NCBI GenBank assembly: GCA_014621425.1
Contig: JAANBB010000187.1
Coordinates: 1 to 64,000 of the forward strand
Origin: Cylindrodendrum hubeiense
Taxonomy: Eukaryota > Ascomycota > Sordariomycetes > Hypocreales > Nectriaceae
Direction of reading: 5' to 3'
Length of the DNA stretch: 64,000 bases
Shown here: positions 1 through 11,106 of the stretch, in pieces
Layout of the letters: each line of letters opens with the position of its first letter
Position numbering within the stretch: position 1 is the first letter of the stretch
Position numbers and translations under genes: made by a program
Notes under the pieces: model-generated
The model's database searches: none
Seen by the model: only the letters and a program-made list of their open reading frames with translations
What the model was told of the DNA's origin: nothing

Positions 1-1928
1 CAGCGCCTCCAGCCAATGCGCATCGTCCACGCCAGCAGGCTCCCCCATCTGCGAGCGAGAAACATGTGCGCGCGTGTGTCCGTGTGCGTGCGTTGCGTGT
101 GTCTGTCGTTTGCCAACGCACCACCACACACACACGCCAGTCCCGGGCCCAATCATGTACAACGCCGCCTCCACCTCGCTGCTCGTCCTGCATCGCGTCC
201 TCTGCGCCAATCACCGGCTGCCAGACCGCTGCCCCTTCCCCCTACCGACTGTCAGATGGCATCCTCGCCCGCGAGAGGCAAAGCAGATGGCAGGCAAAGC
301 AATAGAGACGCAGCAGGTCTCGCTGGCCACCAGCCTCTCCAGCCACCAGTCAGCAGTCACGAGTCGCTCGCCGTCACCGACCTTCGACACCAGCTGGCGC
401 CGGCCCGGGTCCGGCCTGACCGACCTTGGCAGGGATTGGGCTGGCTTTGCCTGCTCTGAAGCGCTTTCCTTCAGTCATCCAGCCTTCCAGTCATCCAGTC
501 ATCCAGTCCCCGTCTTTGCCTCTATCGTGCCTGTCCCGTTGTGCAGAAATGTAATCCTCAACGTCGTCCACGCTGGCTGGCGAAATGCCCCCGGCCAATG
601 CATGCGTCCCGGTCGTGCCAGCCCAGCCGCCTCGGGGTGAGCCGCCAGCCCGGTGCGTTGGCGCTCCGTCCCCACACCCGGCCCACCTCCGTCCCACCTC
701 CGTCTCAACAGTTCACCACATGCCGACGAGCGTTTGGACCTCTCCGTCCTGAGCCTCCGTCATTGCTCGCCCACGAGCACAGGCCTTGACTTTACGTACA
801 GGTGAAAGCAAAACAGTAAGACGCTCGGTCAGAATCGAACGTGGGATGACCCGCCAGCTGGCATACGTCTCCTGAGAACCACTGTTCCATTTCCCATTTC
901 AGCATCGCACAGCGTTGTGTAGAACCATGCACGTCAGCGCGCCTCCATCGTCAAATCTTCCAGCACGGGGCATCATCTCCAAGCAAGCACACCCTTGGGG
1001 GCGGGCGTGTCATGGCAGCGTCGTGTCGTGTCGGCACCTCAGCCATCCTGCCTTCTCCATCTGCGAGCTCGTGGCACGTACTTCGTACAGCAAGCAGGGA
1101 AAGCAAGCAGGGAAAGCAAACAGGGAAAGCAAGCAGGCAAGCATGTACAACCGCCTACGTCGAGGTGCGTAGACTAGGTGTCCATATGCGTAGATAAGTC
1201 GTAGTGGCAATCCCACAACGTGGCCCTCATCCCCTCTCGCTGCCAGGCCTCCCGTCGCGGCTGGTGAAATCCACACCCTCAGCAAAAGATCCCCCCGTCC
1301 CCTGTTGCTCACTCACACACGGTTCCCTTGCCTATAAACCGTGTTCTCGATATATTGTTATTGTGTGCGTTGGCTAGCGTGGGCATGCTCCATCCATGCC
1401 CACAACCCCGATTGCTCAACCTGCTATAGTCCACATCCATGTCGGCTCCTCCCTGGATCGACCCTGTCCCACCATCATGTCCTCATCGAGTCGCATTGCT
1501 TTCTCGGCATGTGCCCTACTGGCCAATCCCTTGATCCCACAAGCCCTAGTTCGTCCTTCTAGAACCATTCATCATATGCCCCAGTCTTCAACTCTGACCT
1601 GCCGAAGTGGTCCGGCAGTGCCATGAAGAAGTGGGACTCCTCGACGTCACACACACACCACATAAGTACACATACACAATCTCAAAAAGCAAGGGCAATC
1701 GTCATGTACGTTGAATAGACACGTAGATTCGTTGATGCATAAGACCGAGGTGAAGCTTCCTCCGCTTCACGATAAACATGGGTATAATACAACCGCTATC
1801 CGACCTGATCCTGACCGTTTCCCCATTTGGCATGCTGTGACTATGTACAGTCCATGCATTGCCCTAATAGACGCATAATGCTGTCACATTTCCCCTTTTT
1901 TTAGACACATCCTTTCGTAGTACTGTTC
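1..1928. other. Gene-free stretch
   Basis: No reading frame here looks like a protein: the open frames are short, overlapping and biased to Arg/Pro/Ser/His as expected of GC-rich noncoding DNA. It holds a 13-bp tandem repeat (1089-1142) and a short CATCCAGT-type repeat near 475-507. The right end probably carries the 3' untranslated region of HapX. Confidence 0.5.
1089..1142. repeat. 13-bp tandem repeat, 4 copies
   Basis: Four head-to-tail copies of AGCAAGCAGGGAA (1089, 1102, 1115, 1128), the third and fourth with one change each. Noncoding minisatellite. Confidence 0.9.
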
Positions 1929-3809
1929 TTAGAATCCCCGCCCAAATCGAACATCGAAGTCCTTGAGGACACTCATGATGCTCGCTGCCTCTACTTCGAT
2001 AGGCATCATTGCACCTGGCGGCTGAGGTCGGGCGCCGGCTTTGGGAGTTGCCTTGAGCTTTGGCAACCAAGAGCCGATATCATCAGCCGCCTTGGAAAAA
2101 TTCCGATGGCTTGACAGCGTCTGGTAGGCTTCGGCGCAACTTAGGCCGAGACTAGGTAGGCTGGGAAGGGAAATCTTCTCCTTCGGAGGGGGTGGTGGTG
2201 CCCGTGTCTTGCAACAGCCGCCGTCTGCGCCCTTTCCGCCGCAGCATCCACCACCAGGGCCCCCTTTGCGGTCCAGGTTGGCGGCCATAAGACGGCAGAA
2301 GAGTCCAGACTTAGGATCAGCCTGGCACTGGGCGCAGGTGCCGGGTCCTTTGGGACCGCAACCTCGGCTCTGTGAAGACTGGTTCTGTGTCCGACGTGGC
2401 AACTTGACAGCGCCATCGGCTGTCATCTCCATGGCCAGTGTCGGGGAAACAACATCAGTCTCTGAGGGAGGAGGGGTCTGGGCCTGATGAGAGATAGGGG
2501 GGAGAGTATCGTTAGGGGTCATGGCGGGAGTCGCCAGGGATGTGTCTGCGCAGACGCAGTATGTCCCGTCTTTGCAAAATCCGCAGCCGTCTTTGAAAGA
2601 CATGGTGTCAAGCGCTGGGACCTGGCTCATAGAGGAAGGGGTAGAATACTGGGACTCCGAAGGGGCTGGAGCAGCCTCCTTGCGAGAGAACATTGCCGTG
2701 AAATCAGTCTCGGCCTCATCGTGCACGGGGCTGGGACGATGACGCTTCTCGCCAGCCGTGTTGCCTGACGGGGAAGCCGGACGCTTGAGATCGTGTGAAT
2801 GCCTAAGGACTTCCGTGACGTCGTCGAGACACTGGCAAGCCGAAGTCAGGCCACACTTGCTGCAGCCGTTGGCGGCCGTCGCCATCACCTCCTCGGCACA
2901 GGCACACCGTCCGTTTGGGGAACAGTTTCCGCAAGTTAGAGCGGTCTCCGATGCATCGTTTGATGAACCCATGTCAGGTGGTGAAATGATCTGGGAGATG
3001 GAAAAAGTAGTGTGGCTTGACTGCCGTTCTGATGGTCGTCCATCAGCAAGACTATGTCTCGGGCCCTGGCTGGTCGGACTCTGGAGTCCGTCAAACGGGT
3101 GAGAACTGCTCATGTTCCGGGAGTGGTAGCCAGAGTGAAAGACACCCTCGTCGAGACGACGCTTGAGGGTCTCGGCCTCAGTCTCGACGCGGATCCGATC
3201 CTGACGCTCACGGTCGAGCATGTTTTCAAGAAGCATGCAGCGGGAGCGGAAGGACTGGACGTCGAGCTCGAGCTCATGAATTTTGTCCTTGAGATCAACC
3301 TCCTGCTTATCATGGACCTCACGCTGCTGGTCGAGTTGCTCCTCCAGCTCACCGACCCGAGCGGCCCTGCGTTCCCGGAAGGCCCGCTGGGCTGCGCGGT
3401 TTTGCGCCTTCCGCTTAGTAGGAGGCGTGTCCGTGGCGGGCTTCCTGCCAGGCTTGGGCCTGGGAGGGATGACCCATTCCTTAGATGTCATCGAGACCTT
3501 TGGAGGCTCGGGCGGCGCCGGGTTGGGGCTGATTACGGACGACATGGCCATCTTGTTGATGGAAGGAAGTGCAGTGCGTTGTTGCTGCTGAGGTTGCACA
3601 GGTGGAGGTGGCTTTCCACTCGGCTTAATGGAGAGTGGCGCACGGAGTGGAGCCCCAGGTGTGGCTGGTGTTGCCTGTCCGGGAGCGGCGGTGATAGGTC
3701 GGGGGGTTGACGCCTTGGAACCAGCGGGGGAAGGAGCACCAGCGGCAAAACCAGTAGAGTCGACGATGGCTCGGGGAGATGGTGCGAGGGAAGCGGTATG
3801 GCCCGCCAT
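1929..3809 (-). CDS. hapX: HapX-type bZIP iron regulator
   Basis: Single-exon gene, 626 aa, starting at the ATG at 3807-3809. The frame stays open upstream, but the segment MAGHTASLAPSPR that begins here is where HapX-like similarity starts. Visible in order: a Pro/Ala-rich N-terminus; the Hap4-like CCAAT-complex binding motif KEWVIPPRPKPGRKP (about 110-124); a basic region KRKAQNRAAQRAFRERR (132-148); a coiled coil to about 222; then Cys-rich blocks starting CGNCSPNGRCAC (293), CSKCGLTSACQC (316), CGFCKDGTYCVC, a CGPKGPGTCAQC block and CCGGKGADGGCC. In known fungi HapX binds the CCAAT-binding complex, represses iron-consuming genes in iron starvation and activates iron detoxification in excess, with the Cys-rich blocks sensing iron-sulfur status. 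Family assignment is secure; the role in this species is inferred. Confidence 0.95.
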   Translation of the reverse strand: MAGHTASLAPSPRAIVDSTGFAAGAPSPAGSKASTPRPITAAPGQATPATPGAPLRAPLSIKPSGKPPPPVQPQQQQRTALPSINKMAMSSVISPNPAPPEPPKVSMTSKEWVIPPRPKPGRKPATDTPPTKRKAQNRAAQRAFRERRAARVGELEEQLDQQREVHDKQEVDLKDKIHELELDVQSFRSRCMLLENMLDRERQDRIRVETEAETLKRRLDEGVFHSGYHSRNMSSSHPFDGLQSPTSQGPRHSLADGRPSERQSSHTTFSISQIISPPDMGSSNDASETALTCGNCSPNGRCACAEEVMATAANGCSKCGLTSACQCLDDVTEVLRHSHDLKRPASPSGNTAGEKRHRPSPVHDEAETDFTAMFSRKEAAPAPSESQYSTPSSMSQVPALDTMSFKDGCGFCKDGTYCVCADTSLATPAMTPNDTLPPISHQAQTPPPSETDVVSPTLAMEMTADGAVKLPRRTQNQSSQSRGCGPKGPGTCAQCQADPKSGLFCRLMAANLDRKGGPGGGCCGGKGADGGCCKTRAPPPPPKEKISLPSLPSLGLSCAEAYQTLSSHRNFSKAADDIGSWLPKLKATPKAGARPQPPGAMMPIEVEAASIMSVLKDFDVRFGRGF

Positions 3810-4414
3810 GGTATGGGAGGGAGGAGGAGGTAGTAGTGAGGAGTGGTGTATGTGTGGCGAGGCTGGTGGGTCTCGGTTGGTCGGTCGGCAGACGGCTAGC
3901 TGAGGCCTCGGAGCTCCGAGAAAGGAAACTTTGGTGTACTCCAGCTGACGGCACGCTGCAGACTCGGCAAGCGCGCGTCGACGACTCACGTCAAGCTATT
4001 TGATGTATGTCGGGGTATTGTTATTCAATCGATTCGCCAGTAGGATGTGTCAATTGGAGACAGGTCTGAGGGGGATCGAGGACGAGTTCGGGTGCAGACG
4101 TCGCGGCTCGGTGTTGAAGAGGAGCGCGTGGGTGTCTGTCATCGGCTGCAGGGCCTCGGGGGGAACAGAGTTGACGCTAGACGGCCCATCCGCGAGACGG
4201 CGATAGCGACGGCGATACTGGCGTGGAAGGGATGAAGGTCGCGATGCCGGAAAGATGTCATCAATTGGGAGAGAATCAAGAGGAGGGGGAGGGGGACAAA
4301 AGAGGATTATGAGAGGGAAATGGCCGTGGGGTGCGTCGTTACTTTTGTGCCCCGAGCACAACCAGGAATCCAATGGTCCGATTCAAGGAGACGATGGGTG
4401 GATCTGATCCGATT

Positions 4415-4434
4415 GATAAGATTTGATTGATAAA
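4415..4434 (+). promoter_or_regulatory. Paired GATA boxes upstream of HapX
   Basis: GATAAG (4415-4420) and GATAAA (4429-4434) lie 8 bp apart in the same orientation, about 610 bp upstream of the HapX start. In Aspergillus and other ascomycetes the GATA repressor SreA/Sre1 represses hapX when iron is sufficient, so these are plausible SreA sites. They do not match the full ATCWGATAA consensus, so the call is inference. Confidence 0.4.
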
Positions 4435-6763
4435 AATTTCGCATGCAGCCCACCACGCCAGGCACACATGGGCCACCGCGCCAGGCACCCACCCAGCGTT
4501 TTACGGTTTGCGAGCCACTCCAGGGCCTGAGGGGCGCTGGAGACCTCCTCTAGCGCGTCCTGCCCAGCAATTAGCATACGGGTCACCCAGTCAAACCCAC
4601 TGTTTTTGTTGCCGTCCTGGTGTACCGCCCGGCGATTGTCCAGTCACGGCCGAGAGAGTTACCAGCATTTGCAGGCCAGGCACTCGTCAGGCATCGAGTT
4701 ACCCTGACATCAGTCATGAGCCCGGGCGAGCCCGCAATCGCCGGTGATTCTCTACGACGTGCGGTAGCACTGTACAGTGCGGGTGCTGCCTCCCCACCAC
4801 GCCCACCCATCCACTCCAATGGCCTCTGGTACAGATTATCTCGCCCACTACTGATGCACCCCTGGGGCCCGCTGTATTCTAGCTCTTCTGTACTCCATAC
4901 CCCAACAACCTCCGGCGTGGGAGGTGGGAGGTGGGCGGATCGGAGCCGCCAGTTGAGACTGGGCTTTGGATCTTGGTTCGAGTTTGACAGCCGATATGCA
5001 AGCGGCCTGACTAGGCAAAAGGTGCCTGCCATGGTCCCATGGCCTCAATAGTGCCCGTGTAAGTGTGTCAAGCTCCCGACGAGGTGTCCCGAATGACGGG
5101 GACGCTGGACTGACCGTACTTTTAGGACGGTGCTCTTCTCTCCGGCTCCGTCTCCGTGCCTTCGCCGACCCTTTCTGGAAATGGACACACTTGCCGGGAG
5201 GTGCCTCGTAGCAGGCGGGCGATCAATCCGTGACGTATCTCCCGGTACGTAGTACTGTGTCCATACGGTAGACACGGATACCCAGTACCATAATGATGAC
5301 CACCGCGAAATCTCTCCCAGTGCCCCCCACGCGACTCCATACGTCGCCGGCTCGCCCTCGCTTCTCCACCTCCCCGACAAATCCTTCGCCTGGGGGTGAT
5401 TTTTTTATCAGTTCCCTCACTCGACTCAAGCGTGGCCTCACCTGGGCAAGCCACCGGCGGTGGTCGGAGCAGAACGTGGAGCAGTGTGGCACCCATCTGC
5501 CCAAATCTGCAACATCTGGGCGACAACGGCGCCCTGTGGGCGGGCGATGTCACAGTCAGGGTCTCGGATCTCCGACTTCGCTCTCGCAGCTCGGTTTGCA
5601 ATGCTGACCGCGCGGTTTGCAGATTTATTGCCGTTCTGAAGGGAGGATGGCAACAGTGCGCAAACCGCCATGGGTCTGCTGTGTGGGTAGGCGTATGTGC
5701 TATGTAACTCAGGCTCAGATGCTATGCCGGGACGCTGACAGGCCGCTCGTACGAGCCGGGTCCTGGTCGCGAGCAGCACCCTTGGGCCATGACCAAGTCC
5801 GGGGCCGGAAAGCCTCAGCTGCTGGAGGGCGGCTGACAAGTGGTTCGTTGGAGCTGGGGTCGCAACACCGGACCGAGCGCTAGCTACGACTCCGGCCGGA
5901 GGTGATGTGATCGATGGATCTGAGGCGATCCGTGGTTGACTTTTTTGTGCGCAACCCACGCACATACGTACGCACTTACATGGGTTTCCAGACGCATGAC
6001 ATGCCTAGACCACCAGCCTGTGCACTCGTGGAATTCCTTCTAAAGCGCTGCGGGAGTGACAGCTTCCTACATTGCCGATGCTCCGATAACCCGACACCGA
6101 GGCACACCGAGGGAATGACATCGTTTCTCGGCGGGTAGATGCAGAGTTGCTTCTTTGACACGCTTGGCACTAAATACCCGAGCACATCCATCATTTTCTT
6201 GCACTGTATCCTGAAAAGGCAAAATATCGTCCCCCGCCTCGAGCTTGACATGTCGATTCGGACCGCCGGACCCAAGATATCAGCGATACACCGAGCAAGC
6301 ACACGGACCAGTCCCAACATGTTTGGGAAGTCCATGTCCGCAGTATCCGCAACCTTTTTCTTGATCTGGCTTATTTCGCCACTTTTATGACCGCTTATCG
6401 CGCGCGCGTGAGCTCTCCCAGCCGTCCCTGACCCCAGCTCGTAGCTGGAGCTCAGAGCTGGAGCCCCCACCAGCACTAATAACGCCGTTGACTGGGCTTC
6501 GCCAACCAACAGGCCAATGACAACGAGCTCATCAATAGCCACCGCGGAATTATATTTCCCACGGCTATTTATTCGGGTCGGCCCATGCTGCTAGCACTCT
6601 TGGCCTCAATGGTCTTTGATGAGGAAACAAGAACTAAAGAGAGATGCCCTCGTGACCATCGTCGACGTCAACAGCTAGATATAAACTAGAGGACCACTGA
6701 CAAATAGCATCCACCAAGCGCTGAGGAGACGACGCAGCAGTCAGCCTAAGTGGTTTCCGCCGC

Positions 6764-6803
6764 TGTTTTCTCCCGGTGTTTTCTCCCGGTGTTTTCTCTT
6801 CGG
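6764..6803. repeat. 13-bp tandem repeat, 3 copies
   Basis: TGTTTTCTCCCGG repeated at 6764 and 6777 with a third, degenerate copy from 6790. Noncoding. Confidence 0.85.
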
Positions 6804-7727
6804 CTCCACAGTCCATCAAAGGCGTATCCATGTCCCTTAGCCTGTGTGAGATCGACTTCACGACTTACGTACGAAATATCTGTGTTCGGCTATGGGTTCT
6901 ATACAGCACCGGGTATAACAGGCATTTGAATTCAGGTCGACTGTAGCTTTGAGAGCCTCCAGGATTATCCCAGCTACTGTCATCCCACTCACAACCCACA
7001 ACCCGTAACGACGCAAGTATCCGAATGGTTATGTGATGTGCATCTTCTCTCAGAAACATCCAATCTCGCAATTATCTCAGAGAAGATCCTGATTGAGCCA
7101 TGGTACCAGCCATTCACATCCAATAATCAAAGATCCCTCTCAGTATGTTGTTAAGCAGTCAAACGCAGCTTCGCATATAGTGCATCTAGGGCATCATACG
7201 AGTAACATAGTGAAGATGAATTAGATATGAATCATGTTGAAATCATAGTAGCTCACACTTCTCCAGTAACATCTTTTATGTGTGTTCTATCATTGGTTTT
7301 CTTTTACCATGCACATTGACAGCCGTCGGGGAAACAGCGTGTTGTTGGCCAGAGCAAGCCAAATTACCCCACCACGGGTGACCAGTAACAACTGCGCTAA
7401 GCTCCAACGACCAGGGACACCTCAGCGACCGTGGCACCAATATCGAAACACCATCGCCATCCAGCCATCAGCTGAACATCAACCCACGACACAGCAACCA
7501 GAGGGTGCCAATTCGAATCTGCACTCGCCCCGAGAAAACTAGTCAGAGCTTCTCATTTGCGAAATCATCTGGCTGCACATTCCAGTGCCTCTCTCACCAC
7601 CTGATTTGTACCCAAACCACCCCGGGAGACCTCTCGCGAAGCCACGACAGCAACACATTCGTCCCCCCAGACGCTACCGACATATTCTCCACATCATAAA
7701 GCCCGGAACTATATATACGCACACAAT

Positions 7728-8624
7728 ATGGCTGCCCTTGCGCCGGACCTAATACCGCCCGTGTCCTCAGCTCCAGCGCGAGGCCCATCCCCAGCCTTCA
7801 ATCTCGACTCCGACGACTCCGACGACGAAATCGACGACGACGCGCCTCTGCCATTCCCCGAGGCCCTCCCCCGATCCGACTTCCTCGCCCCCGACTTCCA
7901 GCCCGCTCCCTATCTATCTGCCCTCCCCCACCGGCATCAAACCCTCGAGGATCTGCGCTCCGACCTGCGCGACCGCAGCGCCGCCATCAGCTCCGAGCTG
8001 CTTGAGCTTGTTAATTCAAACTACACTGCGTTCCTCTCTCTCGGAAACGAGCTCCGCGGAGGTGACGATAAGATCGAAGATGTCAAGGTCTCGCTCCTCG
8101 GCTTTAGAAGGGCAGTCGAGGAGGTTAAGACTCGGGTCTCGACAAGGAAAGAGGAAACGCAGACCCTCAGTCAGGAACTACGGGGCGTGAGGTCTGCCAT
8201 TGAGCAGGGACGTAAGATGATCGAGGTGTCGGAAAGGCTGTCCTCGCTAGAAGAGCGGCTCTCCCTGGCCAGCTTGCCTGCGTCAGACGCCGAGCGAGAA
8301 TGGGATGATGAAAGCGACGACGAAGACGAGGATGACGATGATGGCCTTCTCGGAAGCTCACCTGCCAAGCTCCTAGCCTCTGCTCAAGAATGCAGCCGCA
8401 TCATGGCCCTGTCGGACACAATCGGGCATGACACACCATTCGGAGTCAAAACTGAGGAGCGCCTGACCCGCAGTCGAAATACGCTGTTACTAGACTTGAA
8501 CAACGCCCTCAAGGAAGCGAAAAAGGCGGGGGCGCGGGGCCAAGACAGAGTCCTTCAATACCTCGCCGTGTACCGAGTATTGGGTGCAGAGGCAGAGGCT
8601 GTCAAGGCTCTCCGTGGCGGTTAG
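7728..8624 (+). CDS. COG2: Conserved oligomeric Golgi complex subunit 2
   Basis: Intronless, 298 aa, ATG at 7728. After an acidic linker (DSDDSDDEIDDD, about 27-38) comes the COG2 N-terminal domain: the FLAPDF segment, then HRHQTLEDLRSDLRDRSAAI and a long heptad-rich helix (about 80-185) typical of CATCHR tethering subunits. A second acidic run (DDESDDEDEDDDD) separates it from a short helical C-terminus. COG2 is a lobe-A subunit of the tether that recaptures intra-Golgi retrograde vesicles. Filamentous-fungal COG2 proteins are often this short compared with about 700 aa in animals, so I do not read it as truncated. A TATATATA run ends only about 10 bp before the ATG, so it is unlikely to be a working TATA box. 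It converges on the uL1m gene with a gap of about 150 bp. Confidence 0.85.
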   Translation: MAALAPDLIPPVSSAPARGPSPAFNLDSDDSDDEIDDDAPLPFPEALPRSDFLAPDFQPAPYLSALPHRHQTLEDLRSDLRDRSAAISSELLELVNSNYTAFLSLGNELRGGDDKIEDVKVSLLGFRRAVEEVKTRVSTRKEETQTLSQELRGVRSAIEQGRKMIEVSERLSSLEERLSLASLPASDAEREWDDESDDEDEDDDDGLLGSSPAKLLASAQECSRIMALSDTIGHDTPFGVKTEERLTRSRNTLLLDLNNALKEAKKAGARGQDRVLQYLAVYRVLGAEAEAVKALRGG

Positions 8625-8775
8625 AAGTGGGAGACGGGCAACGCAAGATAGAAATTGAGCTTCCAACAAGATACCCTAAGTCAAACAAACTCCTGTTCAC
8701 GAGGTCGTCTATTCGATAATGTGACATATGGTACAATCATACAAAACCCCCACATTCAAGACTCGCTATGCTTTT

Positions 8776-9785
8776 TTACATAATGCTCGACAACGCCGCA
8801 GGGGTCAACTCCTCCTCGGCATCCCGCAGCTTGCCGTTCAAGCTCAGTCCCGGGCCGTGTGTCGTGCTCAGAATCACCTCGTGCACCTCCTTGGACACAT
8901 CCTCTGAGATCTCTGAAGCCTCAGACTTAATCTTGGTCAACAGCACCTTGATGTTGGCCTTGAGCTGGTCGGGCGTGTAGCCCAGCTGGCCGATGGCCAT
9001 TCGAATGACACCCTGGCGCTCACGGTAGTCAGCAGCACCAGCTGAGTCACGCATCGACCTGACGACATCGGCGACGACGGTTCGGGTGCGCTTGCTAGGC
9101 ATGAGACCCTTGGGGCCAAGAACCTTGCCGAGACCGGCCTTGTTAAGGGCCTTCTCGCTGGACTCGTGGCAGATGAGGCGGTCGAAGTTGATATTCTCCT
9201 GGCGGATAGCCTCGAAGAGGGTCTCCTCACCGACAGCAACAGCACCAGCAGCCGTGGCCTGCTGAGCAATCTCGCTGCCCTCGGGGCACACGACAGCGAT
9301 CTGCCAGTCGCTCTGCACCGGGTGAGGCAGGCGGACGCTGTTGCGGATGACGGGGCCGTTTCGGGCGGTCTTGAGGTTGATGTGCACCTCGTACTTAACG
9401 GAAGCAGGAGGTTGGCCGACTTCAACGGCACGGAGGACTCTGTCAAGTGGTGTTTGCGTTAGCTGTGTGTCCCAATTGCACGATATGTCTTCCATCCAGA
9501 TGACGCTCTCCGCCCCTCGATCTCCTTCTTTCTTCGGTATTGTACGAACCTCATGGCTTCACATAGAGAAAACTGGGGGAAATCTCGCTTAGACAGGTTG
9601 AATCGCTTGAAGTCCTTGGGAATTGTCCTCTTCTTCTTGGCCTTCTTGATGCGCACAACGGACGCCTGACGAGTCTGCACGGCAGCCGGGGCGAGGAATC
9701 GGGGTATCGAGGGAATGGCTGGTCGGGTAGCCTGCATGAGGGACAGCCTGGCCATAGAGGCCAAGCAGCGGTCGATTGGCGCCAT
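8776..9785 (-). CDS. MRPL1: Mitochondrial large ribosomal subunit protein uL1m
   Basis: Two exons, 9550-9785 and 8776-9439, with a 110-bp intron (donor after ATGAG, acceptor CTTGACAG, branch point GCTAACG); 299 aa. Splicing joins ..CEAMR to VLRAVEVGQPP, restoring the uL1 N-terminal segment. The N-terminus (MAPIDRCLASMARLSLMQ, rich in Arg/Ser with no acid until later) is a mitochondrial targeting peptide, followed by a lysine-rich KKAKKKR. The ribosomal L1 fold is recognisable from KYEVHINLKTARNGP and the L1 signature around GKVLGPKGLMPSKRTRTV. It forms part of the mitoribosomal L1 stalk that handles exit-site tRNA. Its 5' side faces the 3' end of the SurE-type gene, both on the minus strand. 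Confidence 0.92.
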
Positions 9786-10123
9786 TGTGAGTGGGAATTG
9801 AAGCTCCTGGGAGACCTGGCCTACGGATCTTCGACACGCGCAAAAAGTCGAGGTGGGCGGGTTTGATAGTGGCGCCTGGGAAGTCAGGTGTCAATCGATA
9901 TGCTTATCGATAGGGCGCTCCCTCATGGCCAAGGCCCCACAGGCTCGTCCTACGTACAAGTCACAATGAGAGATCAATCATTTACCAGCAAATATTGGGA
10001 TTTAGGGTGAATCAATTATATCTAGTATGAATAATATTTCTCTTATGTCTCGTATGTCAGAATTTATGTCCAAATCGGTGTTATACACAGCGCGTCCTTC
10101 CAAGAGCCATTACACGTCGTTCT
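9786..10123. other. Intergenic, uL1m promoter side
   Basis: 338 bp between two minus-strand genes. It should hold the uL1m promoter and the downstream flank of the phosphatase gene. The segment 9990-10080 is AT-rich. No repeat or RNA gene seen. Confidence 0.5.
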
Positions 10124-11106
10124 CTAATCGAGACACACCAGAATGTCCTTCAACTTCGCCAACACCTGGGCTTGCTTCTTCGCGTCATTCATAGTCGTCT
10201 TATCCGCAGCATCTCCAATGCTAACAGAAATGTGGCAGCCACCGCCTAGAATCACCTCCGTCTCGGTGGGCAACCGATCATCACCACACCACTCGACATC
10301 AGGAGAAGAGAAGGTACCCGGGTTGATGCGGGTCAGCACCCACTTGAAGTCGGAGGCCTTGGTGCACGAGCCCTCAACCTTGGGGAAGTTGACATTGAGG
10401 AAGACGCTTTCCGGCAGGTAAGGCTTTCCTGAATCGATGATTTGGTTCACAAGGATAGTGGCAAGCTCAGCATACACGAGGCTGCGTGTAGGCACGGGCG
10501 ATGTGTTCCAGGCTAGGGTGCCAGAAGATGCACCGGAGAAGGCAATGGCGGGGATGCCCGCGTCGTCAACGGCATAGCAGGCCGCGCCAACGGTGCCGGA
10601 GAAGGGAACCTGGACCCACAGGTTGGTGCCGACGTTAGGGCCGGTGACGGCCAACTCAGCCTCTGCGCCCTTCCACACCTTGGGGCCGAAGGTGTTGATG
10701 CCGTATCTGATGGCCGTCACGGGATACGAGTTCACCCAATTGAGGGTAGGGTCCGTACTGTTGGAGCCGGACACACCGCTGTTGACGGGGCAGCTGTCGT
10801 ATTGACAGGCCTTGGTGCGAGCCTCAGGATCTTCGTCACTGGAACCTGATATGGTCAGTTTGGGCAAGCTCGCGATCCCGTGATAGGATAATGTTGCTGA
10901 TATGGGTGTTGCAGCTATGTGCACTTACCACTGCCTGACTTATTCTCGGCTGGGCCGGAGAGGACAACATCATGTCCCGATGCCTTCAGAGCGTTGTGGA
11001 AAGACCGGACGTACAGCTCTGCCCATCCATCGTCATTGCCTTGAATGATTCTCACGGCCTGGACGGCCAGGACGGGCAATGCAGCCAACGCGACAGCAAC
11101 CCTCAT
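10124..11106 (-). CDS. Secreted SurE-family acid phosphatase/nucleotidase
   Basis: Two exons, 10929-11106 and 10124-10845, with an 83-bp intron (GTAAGTGC donor, ..CATATCAG acceptor, CTGAC branch); 299 aa. A signal peptide (MRVAVALAALPVLAVQAV) precedes RIIQGNDDGWAE, the SurE active-site start in which NDDG supplies the metal-binding acids. Further SurE features are GPAENKSGSG, the GTVGAACYAVDDAGIPAIAFSG region and a C-terminal half with ESVFLNVNFP. SurE enzymes are metal-dependent 5'/3'-nucleotidases or acid phosphatases; secreted fungal relatives act on extracellular nucleotides or phosphate esters. The substrate cannot be told from sequence. The Cys pairs (CQYDSC, EWCGDD..GGGCHIS) fit an extracellular, disulfide-bonded enzyme. 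Confidence 0.88.

Larger units (their letters stand above)
3810..7727. other. Long intergenic region, HapX to COG2
   Basis: About 3.9 kb with no supportable gene. The left part should hold the HapX leader and promoter, including two GATA boxes near 4.42 kb. The right part (about 6.6-7.5 kb) is noticeably more AT-rich. Open frames of 150-190 codons (for example at 4583-5032 and 5976-6542 on the minus strand) have no recognisable domain. Confidence 0.5.

Noticed and set aside
16..459. 147-codon frame and overlapping frames up to 789
   Set aside because: Several frames are open at once and composition is Arg/Pro/His-rich, with no domain; typical of GC-rich noncoding DNA.
1929..3989. HapX start at 3989
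   Set aside because: Frame opens there, but similarity begins at the ATG at 3809 and the extra 60 codons look like leader sequence.
5976..6542. 188-codon minus-strand frame with hydrophobic start
   Set aside because: It begins with GTG, has no ATG near its start and no recognised domain.
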